From positions 1 through 53,439 of the forward strand of contig QHWY01000089.1 in NCBI GenBank assembly GCA_003223875.1: a stretch of 53,439 bases of DNA. Direction: 5' to 3'. Each line of letters opens with the position of its first letter. Within the stretch, counting starts at the first letter, position 1. Positions 1-7,702 of this stretch are shown here, piece after piece. The notes under the pieces were generated by a model. The model was not told where the DNA came from and did not search any database. It saw nothing but the letters and a program-made list of their open reading frames with translations. A program made the position numbers and the translations under genes. This stretch comes from Acidobacteriota bacterium (lineage in GTDB: Bacteria > Acidobacteriota > Terriglobia > 20CM-2-55-15).

Positions 1-468
1 CAGGATCCGGGAAATGTCGGAACCATCCTTCGCATTGGCGAATCACTGGGAGCCACCGGGTGCATCGCCTTACGTGGAACGGCGGGTTTTTACAACGGCA
101 AAGTCGTGCGGGCTAGCGCAGGTAGTGTGTTTCGGTTTCCCCATACTGGGTCTGAAAACCTGCAGGAAATCGCCTCAGCGTTGCGTTCTCAAAGAATCGG
201 CCTCGTTGGGACCTCGCCTGACACAGCCGGCACCATCGAACAATGGGACTGGCGTAAGCCTTCCGCCATCTTGATTGGCAATGAAGGGCAAGGCCTCAAT
301 CGGGAAGAATTGGCGGCGTGTGATACTGTGCTACGGATCCCACACAAAGGGAGCGTTGAATCCTTGAACTCGGCTATCGCCGCCGCCATCATTTTGTACG
401 AGGCTTCCAAGCAGCGACCATACATGAGCGGAGCGAATGCAAGCCCGATAGGGCGCAGCCATCAATAA
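1..468 (+). CDS. SpoU/TrmH-family RNA 2'-O-methyltransferase, C-terminal part (5' truncated by window)
   Basis: The reading frame is open from base 1, so the N-terminus lies outside the window. The visible 155 residues hold the SPOUT knot motifs. DPGNVGTILR (residues 2-11) is motif 1, with the conserved Asn and Arg. ILIGNEGQGL is motif 2, and RIPHKGSVESLNSAIAAAI is motif 3, which binds SAM. Members of this family methylate the ribose of rRNA or tRNA; the exact target cannot be told from this fragment. The last 14 residues (from MSGANAS on) are not part of the family fold. They are encoded by a 46-bp repeat (element B) that also supplies the TAA stop, so the gene's 3' end appears to have been replaced or extended by a repeat. 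The family assignment is firm and the individual symbol is not. Confidence 0.9.
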   Translation, partial: QDPGNVGTILRIGESLGATGCIALRGTAGFYNGKVVRASAGSVFRFPHTGSENLQEIASALRSQRIGLVGTSPDTAGTIEQWDWRKPSAILIGNEGQGLNREELAACDTVLRIPHKGSVESLNSAIAAAIILYEASKQRPYMSGANASPIGRSHQ

Positions 469-592
469 AATGAGCGGAGCGGGCGATGCGCAAGGCCGAC
501 AGGCCGCAGCCGTAAACGATGCAAGCCCAAGCGAAGCGCAAGCACGACAGCGCGCAGCTTCAAGGAAGGGTGAAGCCGTCAAAACACGATAA
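424..592 (+). repeat. Three tandem element-B units at the 3' end of the methyltransferase gene
   Basis: Unit 1 (424-469, 46 bp) has stem GCCC/GGGC around loop GATA. Unit 2 (from 470) has stem GGCC/GGCC around GACA. Unit 3 (about 527-574) has GCAC/GCGC around GACA. The first two units start ATGAGCGGAGCG, and the stop TAA of unit 1 is one base before the ATG of unit 2. The stems differ between units but mostly still pair, which suggests that the folded form matters. Unit 1 is identical to 2673-2718. Confidence 0.8.
470..592 (+). CDS. 40-codon mini-ORF made entirely of element-B repeats; doubtful gene
   Basis: The ORF starts with ATG one base after the methyltransferase stop (466-468) and ends with TAA at 590-592. 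It encodes a basic, Ala/Arg/Gln-rich 40-residue peptide starting MSGAGDAQGRQ, with no recognisable domain. Nearly all of it is accounted for by two diverged element-B units, so it may be only a by-product of the repeat. The stop-start arrangement would allow translational re-initiation from the upstream gene, which is why it is listed. There is no evidence of function. Confidence 0.2.
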   Translation: MSGAGDAQGRQAAAVNDASPSEAQARQRAASRKGEAVKTR

Positions 593-945
593 CTGCCGCT
601 GTGCCGGAGTCAGGAGCGGTCAGATTGTATTTGATGAAATGCCGGGATCCAGCGTGTGGTGCCTTACGGCGTTCCGTCGCCCTCGGGACGTGTGAAGTTT
701 AAAATTCGTAAGGATTGCAACGCCTACCTCCATCCGGTAATGCCGCTTCCCTAATTCGAATCACAGATGGCATGGCTCGTTACACCTTCGCAAAGATCTC
801 GCAACAACTGGGAATCCGCCCGTAGGCCGCGGAGCACGGCGCGGCCTTTGCCTCCTGGACGTGGCCATCGATTTGCCGCCCGCACGTTGATCAACTGGTA
901 CTGCGCCGGGGTTGATGTGGAACGCGAACTTTCCAAGCACGCCAG
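593..945. other. Intergenic, no gene recognised
   Basis: About 350 bp between the B repeats and the 3' end of the protease gene. Only short ORFs without family resemblance are present. No repeat arms of the A or B type and no terminator with a T-run were seen. Confidence 0.5.
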
Positions 946-2022
946 CTATCTCGTCGGAAAGAGCTGCGGCGAGGCATTGACGGTGAGGACGTAAGGCGCG
1001 CTGGCGTTGGCAAAGAAGGCGTTGCCAACGGCGGTCAGCGGCAGCCAGGCGTAGCCGACGTAGGCGTTGAACAGCCCGCCGCGCGCTCGCACTAGGAAGT
1101 TGGGCGCGGCCACGTTCCACGGCTGGCCGCCGCTGCCCGGCGCGAAGGGATTGTGCGGTAGCGTCCAGGTATTGCTGGCGCTGGTGCCGGTCATGGCCGA
1201 CGTGGTGTGCACGGTGTTGTTGCCCCACTCGACCGCGAACAGATCGATGCGCACGCCGTTGACTGGTGCGCCTCCAGGCCCCAGCACCTGGACGACGAAG
1301 CTGGGCGGAAAGGCGGCGTCGACTACCGGCGCCCCCGTGTAGACCGTGCCTCTGCTGTGGTTGATCACCGACGCGCTGTACGCGTCGAACGTCGTCGAGG
1401 AATAGGGATTGGTCATGATCCCCGGGTCGGCCACGAAGCTGGCGCCGTTGATGGCGTTGTTGGTGACCGACACGTTGTACACGTCGATGGCGCCGCGGGA
1501 GTGACCGAACTCGTGCACCAGGCCGCTGGTGGCCGTAGCGTTGAACACGCCCGCGGTGCCGGCGCAGTTGGCGGCCGCCGCTTCGGTACACCAGGAGTGC
1601 AGGATGGCCTGGGCGCCGCCGAACCAGCCGCCCTGCGGGTGATCGGTCTCCTCGTAGACGAGCGCGAAGTCGTATCCGGGGTGGGCCTTCGCCACCTCGG
1701 CGGCCGGCGAGCCGTCGAAGACGGTGAAGTTCGCCAGATCGAAGGAGAAGTCGCCCGAGAAGGTGGACGCGGCGTTGAACCGGGTGTTGATGGCGGCCAG
1801 TTGATCCGCCGCGTACACGTAGGCACCAAGGCTGTACTTGTCGACCAGCACCTGGGGCATCTTCACCTGGACCGAGAAGTGCCAGGTGGGGCGCGCGCAA
1901 ATTCGTGTCATACAGATGAGCGACGTGGTCGCCGCCGGGGAGAGCTGAGCGCTAGCCGGTGAAACCGGCAGCCAAAGCAAATAAAACAGAAACATCCCGA
2001 GAATTTGTTTTGACCCTTTCAT
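946..2022 (-). CDS. Secreted metzincin-like zinc metallopeptidase (HExxHxxGxxD)
   Basis: A 358-residue protein predicted to be exported. The N-terminus MKGSKQ is followed by a hydrophobic stretch (about residues 7-22) and a likely cleavage after ASA (about residue 25). Residues 170-180 read HEFGHSRGAID, the HExxHxxGxxD zinc site in which Asp replaces the third His, as in snapalysin-type metzincins. IMTNPY (202-207) is a plausible Met-turn. The C-terminal third looks like a beta domain (GPGGAPVNGV and following). The start is set at 2022 because GGAGG lies about 7 nt upstream; a longer frame to 2070 is possible but has no such site. By eye the gene is much richer in GC than its neighbours and lies in a segment bounded by direct repeats, both pointing to acquisition. 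The substrate is unknown. Confidence 0.7.
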   Translation of the reverse strand: MKGSKQILGMFLFYLLWLPVSPASAQLSPAATTSLICMTRICARPTWHFSVQVKMPQVLVDKYSLGAYVYAADQLAAINTRFNAASTFSGDFSFDLANFTVFDGSPAAEVAKAHPGYDFALVYEETDHPQGGWFGGAQAILHSWCTEAAAANCAGTAGVFNATATSGLVHEFGHSRGAIDVYNVSVTNNAINGASFVADPGIMTNPYSSTTFDAYSASVINHSRGTVYTGAPVVDAAFPPSFVVQVLGPGGAPVNGVRIDLFAVEWGNNTVHTTSAMTGTSASNTWTLPHNPFAPGSGGQPWNVAAPNFLVRARGGLFNAYVGYAWLPLTAVGNAFFANASAPYVLTVNASPQLFPTR

Positions 2023-2672
2023 GATCTTGTCCTCCAAATTAGGTTTTGGGTTGATTCGTTCATTCGTCATTGCGTCTCACACAGCCATCTGCTGTGCCTC
2101 CATAAGAGCAACATGCCTGCCAAGGCTGTCACGGCACACCAACCACTGAACGTCTACCGCGCAACTGACTGAATAATCGTTGTTAGTCTTGCTGCAGTGC
2201 GATTTTCAGCGGCAGCCTTTCAAAACTGCGGCCTCGGCCCGAAACAATCACAATTGATAGTCCAACACCGAATTTGATAGTGAAGGCGACGGCTGGGTAA
2301 GTCTCGATCCAAGATTTGGAAGAAGAGAAACCGAACGATGAATCGAGAACAGCGGTATAGCTCGGCAGGGCCATCTCGAACGCTGTGGTACCGGCTACTA
2401 CCGCCAAGGAACGGTGACTCGCGGGATACCTTTCCAGCGGTCCTGCTGTATTAGGCGAAAGGGTGTACGGATTGACGTGCAATCTTCTATACCACGGTGA
2501 GCGCGTCACGCGCCAGGAACAGTTCCTTTTGATCAATGAACGATTGTGCCTGTCTGCACGCATTGTCCGGATCGAATTTCATCGTGGCGGACGGAATGAG
2601 GGCGCGCTTATCATGAACACATTTACAATTCTTAAACCGGCGCAGCCTCAGGAAAGCGCAGCCATCAATAAA
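2023..2672. other. Intergenic stretch upstream of the protease gene, no convincing gene
   Basis: About 650 bp. ORFs on both strands (for example 2183-2563 minus) resemble no family I know. It holds a pair of TTGATAG motifs (2254-2260 and 2274-2280) that recurs near the IS91 remnant at 51760-51789. At 2651-2672 it holds a partial element B ending in CCATCAATAAA. Confidence 0.45.
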
Positions 2673-2718
2673 ATGAGCGGAGCGAATGCAAGCCCGATAG
2701 GGCGCAGCCATCAATAAA
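2673..2718 (+). repeat. Element B unit directly in front of rarA
   Basis: A 46-bp unit identical to 424-469. Including the following ATGAG, the match extends to 51 bp (424-474 and 2673-2723). Its stop TAA (2715-2717) is one base before the rarA ATG (2719), so the repeat ends exactly where rarA begins. No separate Shine-Dalgarno is visible. Confidence 0.85.
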
Positions 2719-4020
2719 ATGAGTGGATTTCTTTTTGAAGAAGACAACCCGGCTAGTCCCCCGCCCGACGCTCCACTCGCCGACCGGATGCGGCCACAGT
2801 CGCTAGATGACATACTGGGGCAGGGGCACTTACTGGACCCAGGCAAACCGCTGCGAACAGCAATCGAGCGAGATCAGGTTCCATCGATGATTTTGTGGGG
2901 CCCGCCAGGCGTGGGCAAGACGACTCTGGCGCAGATCATCGCGAAACTGACTAAATCGACGTTTATTCCCTTCAGCGCTGTCTTATCCGGGATTAAAGAA
3001 ATCAAGGACATCATGGCTGCCGCAGAGAAATTCCGCCGATTGGGACGGCGAACGATCGTGTTCGTCGATGAGATTCATCGGTTCAATAAAGCGCAGCAGG
3101 ATGCTTTTTTGCCTCACGTCGAGCGGGGAAACATTACGCTGATCGGAGCGACAACAGAAAATCCTTCTTTCGAAGTCATTTCAGCCTTGCTTTCACGGAC
3201 CCGTGTTTTCGTGTTGAAGCCATTATCGGATGAAGATGTTGTCACGGTTGTTCGGCGTGCTGTGGCTCGAGAAAAATTCAATATCGATGAAACATCCATC
3301 AACGCCATTGCAATGCTTGCGAACGGTGATGCGCGCACGGCGCTAAACATCCTCGATCTCGCTGTGCAAGGGACGCCTGCCGGTCAGCCGATTACGAAAG
3401 CGACGATCGAGCAGGCTTCCCAGAAGACGCTGCTTTATGACAAGACTGGCGAGGAGCACTACAACATTATTTCGGCTTTGCACAAATCTTTGCGCAACTC
3501 CGACGTTGATGCCGCTCTGTATTGGCTTGCCCGGATGCTTGAAGCCGGTGAAGATCCGCTCTACATTGCGCGCCGGTTGGTTCGGTTTGCTTCAGAAGAT
3601 ATCGGCCTCGCCGATCCGCGCGCTTTACGTGTCGCGCTCGATGCCAAGGATGCTTTTCATTTCATCGGTCCGCCGGAGGGCAAGCTCGCGCTCACACAGT
3701 GCGTGATCTACTTGGCCGCCGCTCCCAAATCCAACTCTGTCTATACGGCGTACGCTGAGGCTGCGAGTGATGTGGAAAACACGCGGAATGATCCGGTGCC
3801 TTTGCACATCCGGAATGCTCCCACCGGCCTGATGAAGAACCTTGGTTACGGCAAAGGCTATCAATATGCGCACGATCTTGAAGACAAGGTTGCGGATATG
3901 GATTGCCTTCCCGATTCGCTAAAGGGCCGGAAGTATTACCACGCTCAGGAAATCGGAGAAGAAGCCGAGGTCAAGAGCCGCCTCGAGGACGTTGCTAAAA
4001 AGAAGCGGAAGAAGAAATAG
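2719..4020 (+). CDS. rarA: Replication-associated recombination protein A (AAA+ ATPase)
   Basis: A 433-residue AAA+ ATPase of the RarA/MgsA/WRNIP1 family, which acts at stalled replication forks with SSB. Walker A GPPGVGKTT is at residues 61-69 and Walker B FVDEIHRF at about 115-122. The sensor segment GATTENPSFEV and arginine-finger region LLSRTRVF follow. The C-terminal half carries the MgsA tetramerisation domain, ending with DCLPDSLKGRKYY. The last residues are a lysine/arginine tail. Length is usual for the family. The start ATG coincides with the edge of an element-B repeat and lacks a ribosome site, so translation may depend on re-initiation after the repeat's stop codon or on a leaderless message. 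Confidence 0.95.
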   Translation: MSGFLFEEDNPASPPPDAPLADRMRPQSLDDILGQGHLLDPGKPLRTAIERDQVPSMILWGPPGVGKTTLAQIIAKLTKSTFIPFSAVLSGIKEIKDIMAAAEKFRRLGRRTIVFVDEIHRFNKAQQDAFLPHVERGNITLIGATTENPSFEVISALLSRTRVFVLKPLSDEDVVTVVRRAVAREKFNIDETSINAIAMLANGDARTALNILDLAVQGTPAGQPITKATIEQASQKTLLYDKTGEEHYNIISALHKSLRNSDVDAALYWLARMLEAGEDPLYIARRLVRFASEDIGLADPRALRVALDAKDAFHFIGPPEGKLALTQCVIYLAAAPKSNSVYTAYAEAASDVENTRNDPVPLHIRNAPTGLMKNLGYGKGYQYAHDLEDKVADMDCLPDSLKGRKYYHAQEIGEEAEVKSRLEDVAKKKRKKK

Positions 4021-4022
4021 CA

Positions 4023-4197
4023 TTCCCCTCCTCGCAGCTTTGCACAAAAAGTCGCGCGCTGGGGCACTGTAGCGGCGGTCTATGACCGCCGGCGATGTCG
4101 CAAGTTACTGGACTGTCGGCGGTCACAGACCGCCGCTACAGTTGGACAGCTAAAATCGTTTACTTTATGTGCAAAGCCCCTCCTCTGCGAGGAGGGG
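4023..4197. repeat. Nested repeat: outer CCCCTCCTC/TTGCACA arms around a REPIN-like element A
   Basis: Element A occupies 4067-4141. Its left arm has a hairpin with stem CGGCGGTC/GACCGCCG and loop TAT. Its right arm is the near-complement. Outside it, CTTTGCACA (left, about 4038-4046) faces TGTGCAAAG (right, 4169-4177). A hairpin with arms CCCCTCCTC (4177-4185) and GAGGAGGGG (4189-4197), loop TGC, closes the right side. The left side has a shorter copy at 4025-4036. It lies between the convergent 3' ends of rarA and the CoA-binding gene, so it may act as a bidirectional terminator, although there is no T-run. Confidence 0.75.
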
Positions 4198-4207
4198 AAT
4201 GTGTTTC

Positions 4208-4597
4208 TCAGAAATACTGCATGTGGTCTTGCAGGATACAGCGGTCCATGACGACCTCCAAACCTGCGGCACGGGCCCGAGCAGCAGCGGCTTCATTCAC
4301 TACACCCAACTGCATCCAAACAACGCGAGCCCCGCGGCGGATGGCCGCCTCCACAATATCCGGAACGTATTCGGGCCGGCGGAAGATGTCGACGATTTCA
4401 AATGGTTCGGGGACTTCGTCCAGAGTCGGGTACGCTTTTTCACTAAGAACTTCGGTTTCGAGTGGATTCACTGGAATGATCCGATACCCTGCATTCTGCA
4501 TGTATCGGGAAACAGAATAGCTCGCTCGCCATGGGTGAGAAGACAATCCAACAACTGCAATCGTTCTGTACCTCTCGAGAATCTCCTTGACGCTCAT
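4208..4597 (-). CDS. CoA-binding domain protein (YccU type)
   Basis: A 129-residue single-domain Rossmann protein of the CoA_binding_2 family. The nucleotide/CoA-binding loop AVVGLSSHPWRAS begins near residue 14. The family features IIPVNP, VDIFRRPE and VWMQLGVVNEAAAARA follow in the usual order, and DRCILQ marks the end of the fold. The family is thought to bind CoA or a related nucleotide, and its physiological role is not established. The gene's ATG overlaps the hisC stop by 4 bp, and it is the last gene of the minus-strand operon, with the repeat at 4023-4197 behind it. Confidence 0.85.
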   Translation of the reverse strand: MSVKEILERYRTIAVVGLSSHPWRASYSVSRYMQNAGYRIIPVNPLETEVLSEKAYPTLDEVPEPFEIVDIFRRPEYVPDIVEAAIRRGARVVWMQLGVVNEAAAARARAAGLEVVMDRCILQDHMQYF

Positions 4598-5676
4598 AAC
4601 ACCCTGTCCAAAGCCGCAAGAAAAGCTTGGTTCTGTTCATGCGTACCGACCGATACCCGCATACATGCCGGACAACCCCATGCCGGACGCACGATCACGC
4701 CCTGATCGAGCAACGCGGATGTGACGTCGCGGGCCGGCTTTTTCAACTCCACGAGGACGAAATTTGCATGCGATGGAACATAGCGCAGGTGCCGCTTCGA
4801 TAGCTCATGGTAGAGAAATTCCAATTCGGCACGGTTCATCGAAACGCTCTTTTGCACATGCTCGCGATCGTCCCACGCCGCAAGTGCAGCGACTTGTGCA
4901 ACGCTGTTCGTGTTGAACGCCATCCGTACCTTGTACAACGTTTCGATGATCTCCGGTGTGCTGATACCGTAGCCGATTCGGAGACCCGCTAAACCAAAGA
5001 CCTTGGAAAACGTCCGCAAGACCAGAACCGGCTTTCCAGCGCGAACATAGTCCAACGCATTGGGATAGCTCGGATCGTGGACATACTCGAAGTACGCTTC
5101 ATCGAGAACAACTAACACGTGGTCTGGTGCCTTGTTCATGAACTTGTCGAGCTCTGCGCGACCGATGATCGTGCCGGTCGGATTATTCGGGTTCGCCAGA
5201 ACAACCAGGCGTGTTTTCGACGTGATACGCTCGGCCATCGCCTCCAGATCAAACGCATATTCCATCATGGGCGTGCGCACCAGCCCCATGTTCAGGATCT
5301 CCGCTAGCTGGTAAAACACAACGAACGAAGCCTCGCCGGTGAGCACCTCCGCTCCAGGGCTGTGAAGCGCGTCATATGTCATCGCGAGAATGTCGCTCGA
5401 GCCGGAACTGACGATGATCTCGTCCATAGAGATCTTGTAATGACTCGCCAGTCTCTGGCGCAGGAAGTAAGCACTATCGTCGGGGTACGGAGCGATTTTC
5501 TCCAAGAATGCTCGCGCAGCCTGTACAGCCTTGGGGGAAGGACCAAATGGGTTTTCGTTCATCCCAAGTTGTACGACTGGAACTCCGAGTTTGCGCTCGA
5601 CCTGCTCTGCTGGATTTTCGGATTTGTACGGGGGTATATGCTGGATATGTTCGGGAACGATTTGCGAAAAGCTCAT
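4594..5676 (-). CDS. hisC: Histidinol-phosphate aminotransferase
   Basis: A 360-residue fold-type I PLP aminotransferase of the HisC group. It converts imidazole-acetol phosphate and glutamate to histidinol phosphate in histidine synthesis. Motifs visible are NENPFGPSP (40-48), ANPNNPTGT (161-169), DEAYFEY (192-198) and the PLP-lysine site RTFSKVFGLAGLRIGYG with Lys225. No other his genes are nearby. It sits between rluB and the CoA-binding gene with 4-bp overlaps on both sides, so its expression is tied to this mixed operon. Some members of the group also act on tyrosine or phenylalanine precursors, so a broader specificity is possible. Confidence 0.9.
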   Translation of the reverse strand: MSFSQIVPEHIQHIPPYKSENPAEQVERKLGVPVVQLGMNENPFGPSPKAVQAARAFLEKIAPYPDDSAYFLRQRLASHYKISMDEIIVSSGSSDILAMTYDALHSPGAEVLTGEASFVVFYQLAEILNMGLVRTPMMEYAFDLEAMAERITSKTRLVVLANPNNPTGTIIGRAELDKFMNKAPDHVLVVLDEAYFEYVHDPSYPNALDYVRAGKPVLVLRTFSKVFGLAGLRIGYGISTPEIIETLYKVRMAFNTNSVAQVAALAAWDDREHVQKSVSMNRAELEFLYHELSKRHLRYVPSHANFVLVELKKPARDVTSALLDQGVIVRPAWGCPACMRVSVGTHEQNQAFLAALDRVL

Positions 5677-6392
5677 TTCCGGAACTCCCGTCTGAATTGA
5701 TTCACTTCTTCCTGTGTAAGGAACCGCCAGGCCCCGGGCGGAAGCTTTTGGTCTTCAAGCGAGCCAATGCGTACACGCCGAAGTTTTTCCACCGGATGGC
5801 CAATCGTCTGAAACATTCGCCGGATCTGTTGATTCTTGCCTTGGTGCAGGGTGACCTCGAGCCATGGGTTTTCACCACCCTTCAGGCGCGCGATCGTCGA
5901 TGGTGCGAGCCGCTCGTTATCAACGTAGGCACCGCGCCGTAGACGGTCGAGGTCACGCTCGGCAGGTTCGCCGGCAACCTTGACTTCGTAAACCTTCGGT
6001 ATGATTCCCGCCTTCGTCATGAATTTCGTGAACTCACCATCGTTGGTGAGGATGATCAAACCCTCCGAGCCGAAGTCGAGACGCCCGATTGGGTAGACTC
6101 GCTCTTTGATCTTCCCCTTCACGTAATCGAGAACGGTGGGACGTCCTTCAGGATCGCTCGAGGTGGACATTACATTTTTAGGCTTATTCAGCACGATATA
6201 AACGTGGCGTTGGGGCGGCCGAATTTTTTTGCCATCGACCTTGATGACGTCCTCATCCGGATCGGCCTTCGAACCCAGTTCCATCACCAGATGACCGTTC
6301 ACGGTGACACGGCCAGATTGGATTATCTCTTCGGCGTGCCGGCGTGAAGCAATACCGGCATGAGCGAGAATCTTCTGAAGCCGCTCCTGCAT
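5673..6392 (-). CDS. rluB: Ribosomal large-subunit pseudouridine synthase, RsuA/RluB family
   Basis: A 239-residue protein. The S4 RNA-binding domain comes first (about residues 1-60, with LQKILAHAGIASRRHAEE and VNGHLV). The RsuA-type catalytic domain follows. The catalytic Asp is in GRLDFGSEGL (Asp106), after YIVLNKPKNVMS. RQIRRMF-type sequence (QIRRMFQTIGHPV) lies near the C-terminus. The RluB, RluE, RluF and RsuA subgroups are hard to separate by eye; the S4 domain and the scpAB neighbourhood favour RluB. A TACAAT box ends 6 nt before the ATG with no Shine-Dalgarno, suggesting a leaderless transcript starting inside the operon. It overlaps hisC by 4 bp. Confidence 0.88.
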   Translation of the reverse strand: MQERLQKILAHAGIASRRHAEEIIQSGRVTVNGHLVMELGSKADPDEDVIKVDGKKIRPPQRHVYIVLNKPKNVMSTSSDPEGRPTVLDYVKGKIKERVYPIGRLDFGSEGLIILTNDGEFTKFMTKAGIIPKVYEVKVAGEPAERDLDRLRRGAYVDNERLAPSTIARLKGGENPWLEVTLHQGKNQQIRRMFQTIGHPVEKLRRVRIGSLEDQKLPPGAWRFLTQEEVNQFRREFRK

Positions 6393-6398
6393 AGTTCA

Positions 6399-6404
6399 AT
6401 TGTA
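6399..6404 (-). promoter_or_regulatory. Putative -10 box for a leaderless rluB transcript
   Basis: On the minus strand TACAAT lies 6 nt before the rluB ATG, with no purine-rich ribosome site between. It is in the 20-bp gap after scpB. The -35 element would fall within scpB and was not identified. Confidence 0.4.
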
Positions 6405-6412
6405 TCGGGCTT

Positions 6413-6982
6413 TTAAGATTCGACGATCTGTTCCTCAACGGCTGCCTGAGCTTTGATGAGCTCTTCGAACTCCTCCATACTCGGCAGCTCAGCCAGATCC
6501 TTAAGGCCGAAATGAACGAGAAATTCTTTGGTAGTCTTGTAAAGAATCGGACGGCCCAGAACTTCTCTCCGTCCTGCAGTCGTAATTAGTTTCTTGTCGA
6601 GAAGGGTTTTGATGACGCTGCTGGCGTGAACGCCGCGAATACCCTGGATTTCGGGAACAGTAACAGGCTGTCTGTACGCGATGACCGCCAGCGTTTCCAG
6701 CGCCGCCAGCGACAAACGCGTCGGCGGAATCTGGGTTTTGATGAATTGCTTCAACACCTCATGGTGTTCAGGCTTGGTTGAGAACCGATAGCCACCGGCA
6801 ACCTCACGTATTTCGATTCCATGGCCTTCGGTGCGGTACCGTTCCATTAATTCGTCCAGCGTCCGTCGAATCTCGATGGCATCCACATCGGGAAGGGCCG
6901 CATGAATAGCATCCAGACCGACCGGCTCCTTGGCCAGATAAACGATAGCTTCAAGCAGGGCTGAAAGATTTGGATAACTCAT
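6413..6982 (-). CDS. scpB: Segregation and condensation protein B
   Basis: About 189 residues from MSYPNLSALLEAIVYLAKEP. It has the two winged-helix domains of ScpB (KRR..LSLAALETLAVIAYRQPVTVPEIQGIRG in the middle, then GRREVLGRPILYKTT). ScpB works with ScpA and SMC as the bacterial condensin. A TTG at 7015 would add 11 residues and is preceded by a weak purine-rich stretch, so the start is uncertain. Either way the gene overlaps the 3' end of scpA, the usual arrangement. The tail after LVHFGLKDLAELPSMEEFEEL is short and acidic. Confidence 0.92.
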   Translation of the reverse strand: MSYPNLSALLEAIVYLAKEPVGLDAIHAALPDVDAIEIRRTLDELMERYRTEGHGIEIREVAGGYRFSTKPEHHEVLKQFIKTQIPPTRLSLAALETLAVIAYRQPVTVPEIQGIRGVHASSVIKTLLDKKLITTAGRREVLGRPILYKTTKEFLVHFGLKDLAELPSMEEFEELIKAQAAVEEQIVES

Positions 6983-7697
6983 AGTTCGGATTGGCTCGGG
7001 CGGTGATTTCGCCAAAAGCCTTGTCCTGTTTGAGATAGATAGCGTGAAGCCGGGTCAGCTCCAGAACCGCCAGGAATGCCGTGATCAAAGCGCGCCGCGA
7101 TGCGATTTCGGGCAAAACCCTCGACAATGCCACTGCGCCGGGAGCCGCAACAATCTTCTCGAAGAGAAACGCCATCATCTGCTCGACCGAAAATTCGTCA
7201 CGATCGACTTGCATCAGCGGCCGTTGCTCGGCACGCTTGAGTACATCCCGAAAAACCACAAGCAAATCGTACAGGGTGACCGCCATCTCCGGTTCGAGTT
7301 CACTGTCTGCCATTGCAATCGAACCGGGATTGGACCACGCCGCGTTTTCGACCAACTCGCGCTGGTAGAGCATCTGTGCGGCGTTCTTGAACTTTTCGTA
7401 CTCCAACAACCGCCGGATGAGTTCTGCCCGTGGATCCTCCTCTTCAGGACTCATATCCGGATCCGGCGGTAGAAGCATTCTGGACTTGATGTAAATGAGT
7501 TGGGCGGCGATGACGAGGAACTCCGACGCCAAATCAACGTTGAGTTCTTCCATCAGATGAAGATACGCGAGGTATTGTTCCGTAATTTTCGCAATGGGAA
7601 TGTCGTAGATGTCGAGTTTCTCCCTGCGGATGAGATCGAGCAGTAAATCGAGGGGCCCTTCATACAAAGGCAGCGAAATTTTAAGATCGTCGAGCAT
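6951..7697 (-). CDS. scpA: Segregation and condensation protein A (kleisin)
   Basis: A 248-residue kleisin subunit of the SMC-ScpAB complex. The N-terminal SMC-neck-binding helices are clear: YEGPLDLLLDLIRREKLDIYDIPI, followed by LASEFLVIAAQLIYIKSRMLLP. The C-terminal winged helix (VAFLAVLELTRLHAIYLKQDKAFGEI) binds the SMC head. The frame allows a TTG one codon upstream (7700), but the ATG at 7697 is the better start. Only 5 bp separate it from trpS, so the genes are co-transcribed. Confidence 0.95.
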   Translation of the reverse strand: MLDDLKISLPLYEGPLDLLLDLIRREKLDIYDIPIAKITEQYLAYLHLMEELNVDLASEFLVIAAQLIYIKSRMLLPPDPDMSPEEEDPRAELIRRLLEYEKFKNAAQMLYQRELVENAAWSNPGSIAMADSELEPEMAVTLYDLLVVFRDVLKRAEQRPLMQVDRDEFSVEQMMAFLFEKIVAAPGAVALSRVLPEIASRRALITAFLAVLELTRLHAIYLKQDKAFGEITARANPNYELSKSFSPA

Positions 7698-7702
7698 CAA
7701 AG

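Noticed and set aside
761..1900. Long ORF (379 aa) on the minus strand overlapping the protease gene
   Set aside because: Arg-rich, no domain, a shadow of the GC-rich metzincin gene in another frame; the same holds for the plus-strand ORF 1207-1962.
2183..2563. 126-aa minus-strand ORF
   Set aside because: No family resemblance, no ribosome site, odd composition; considered non-coding.
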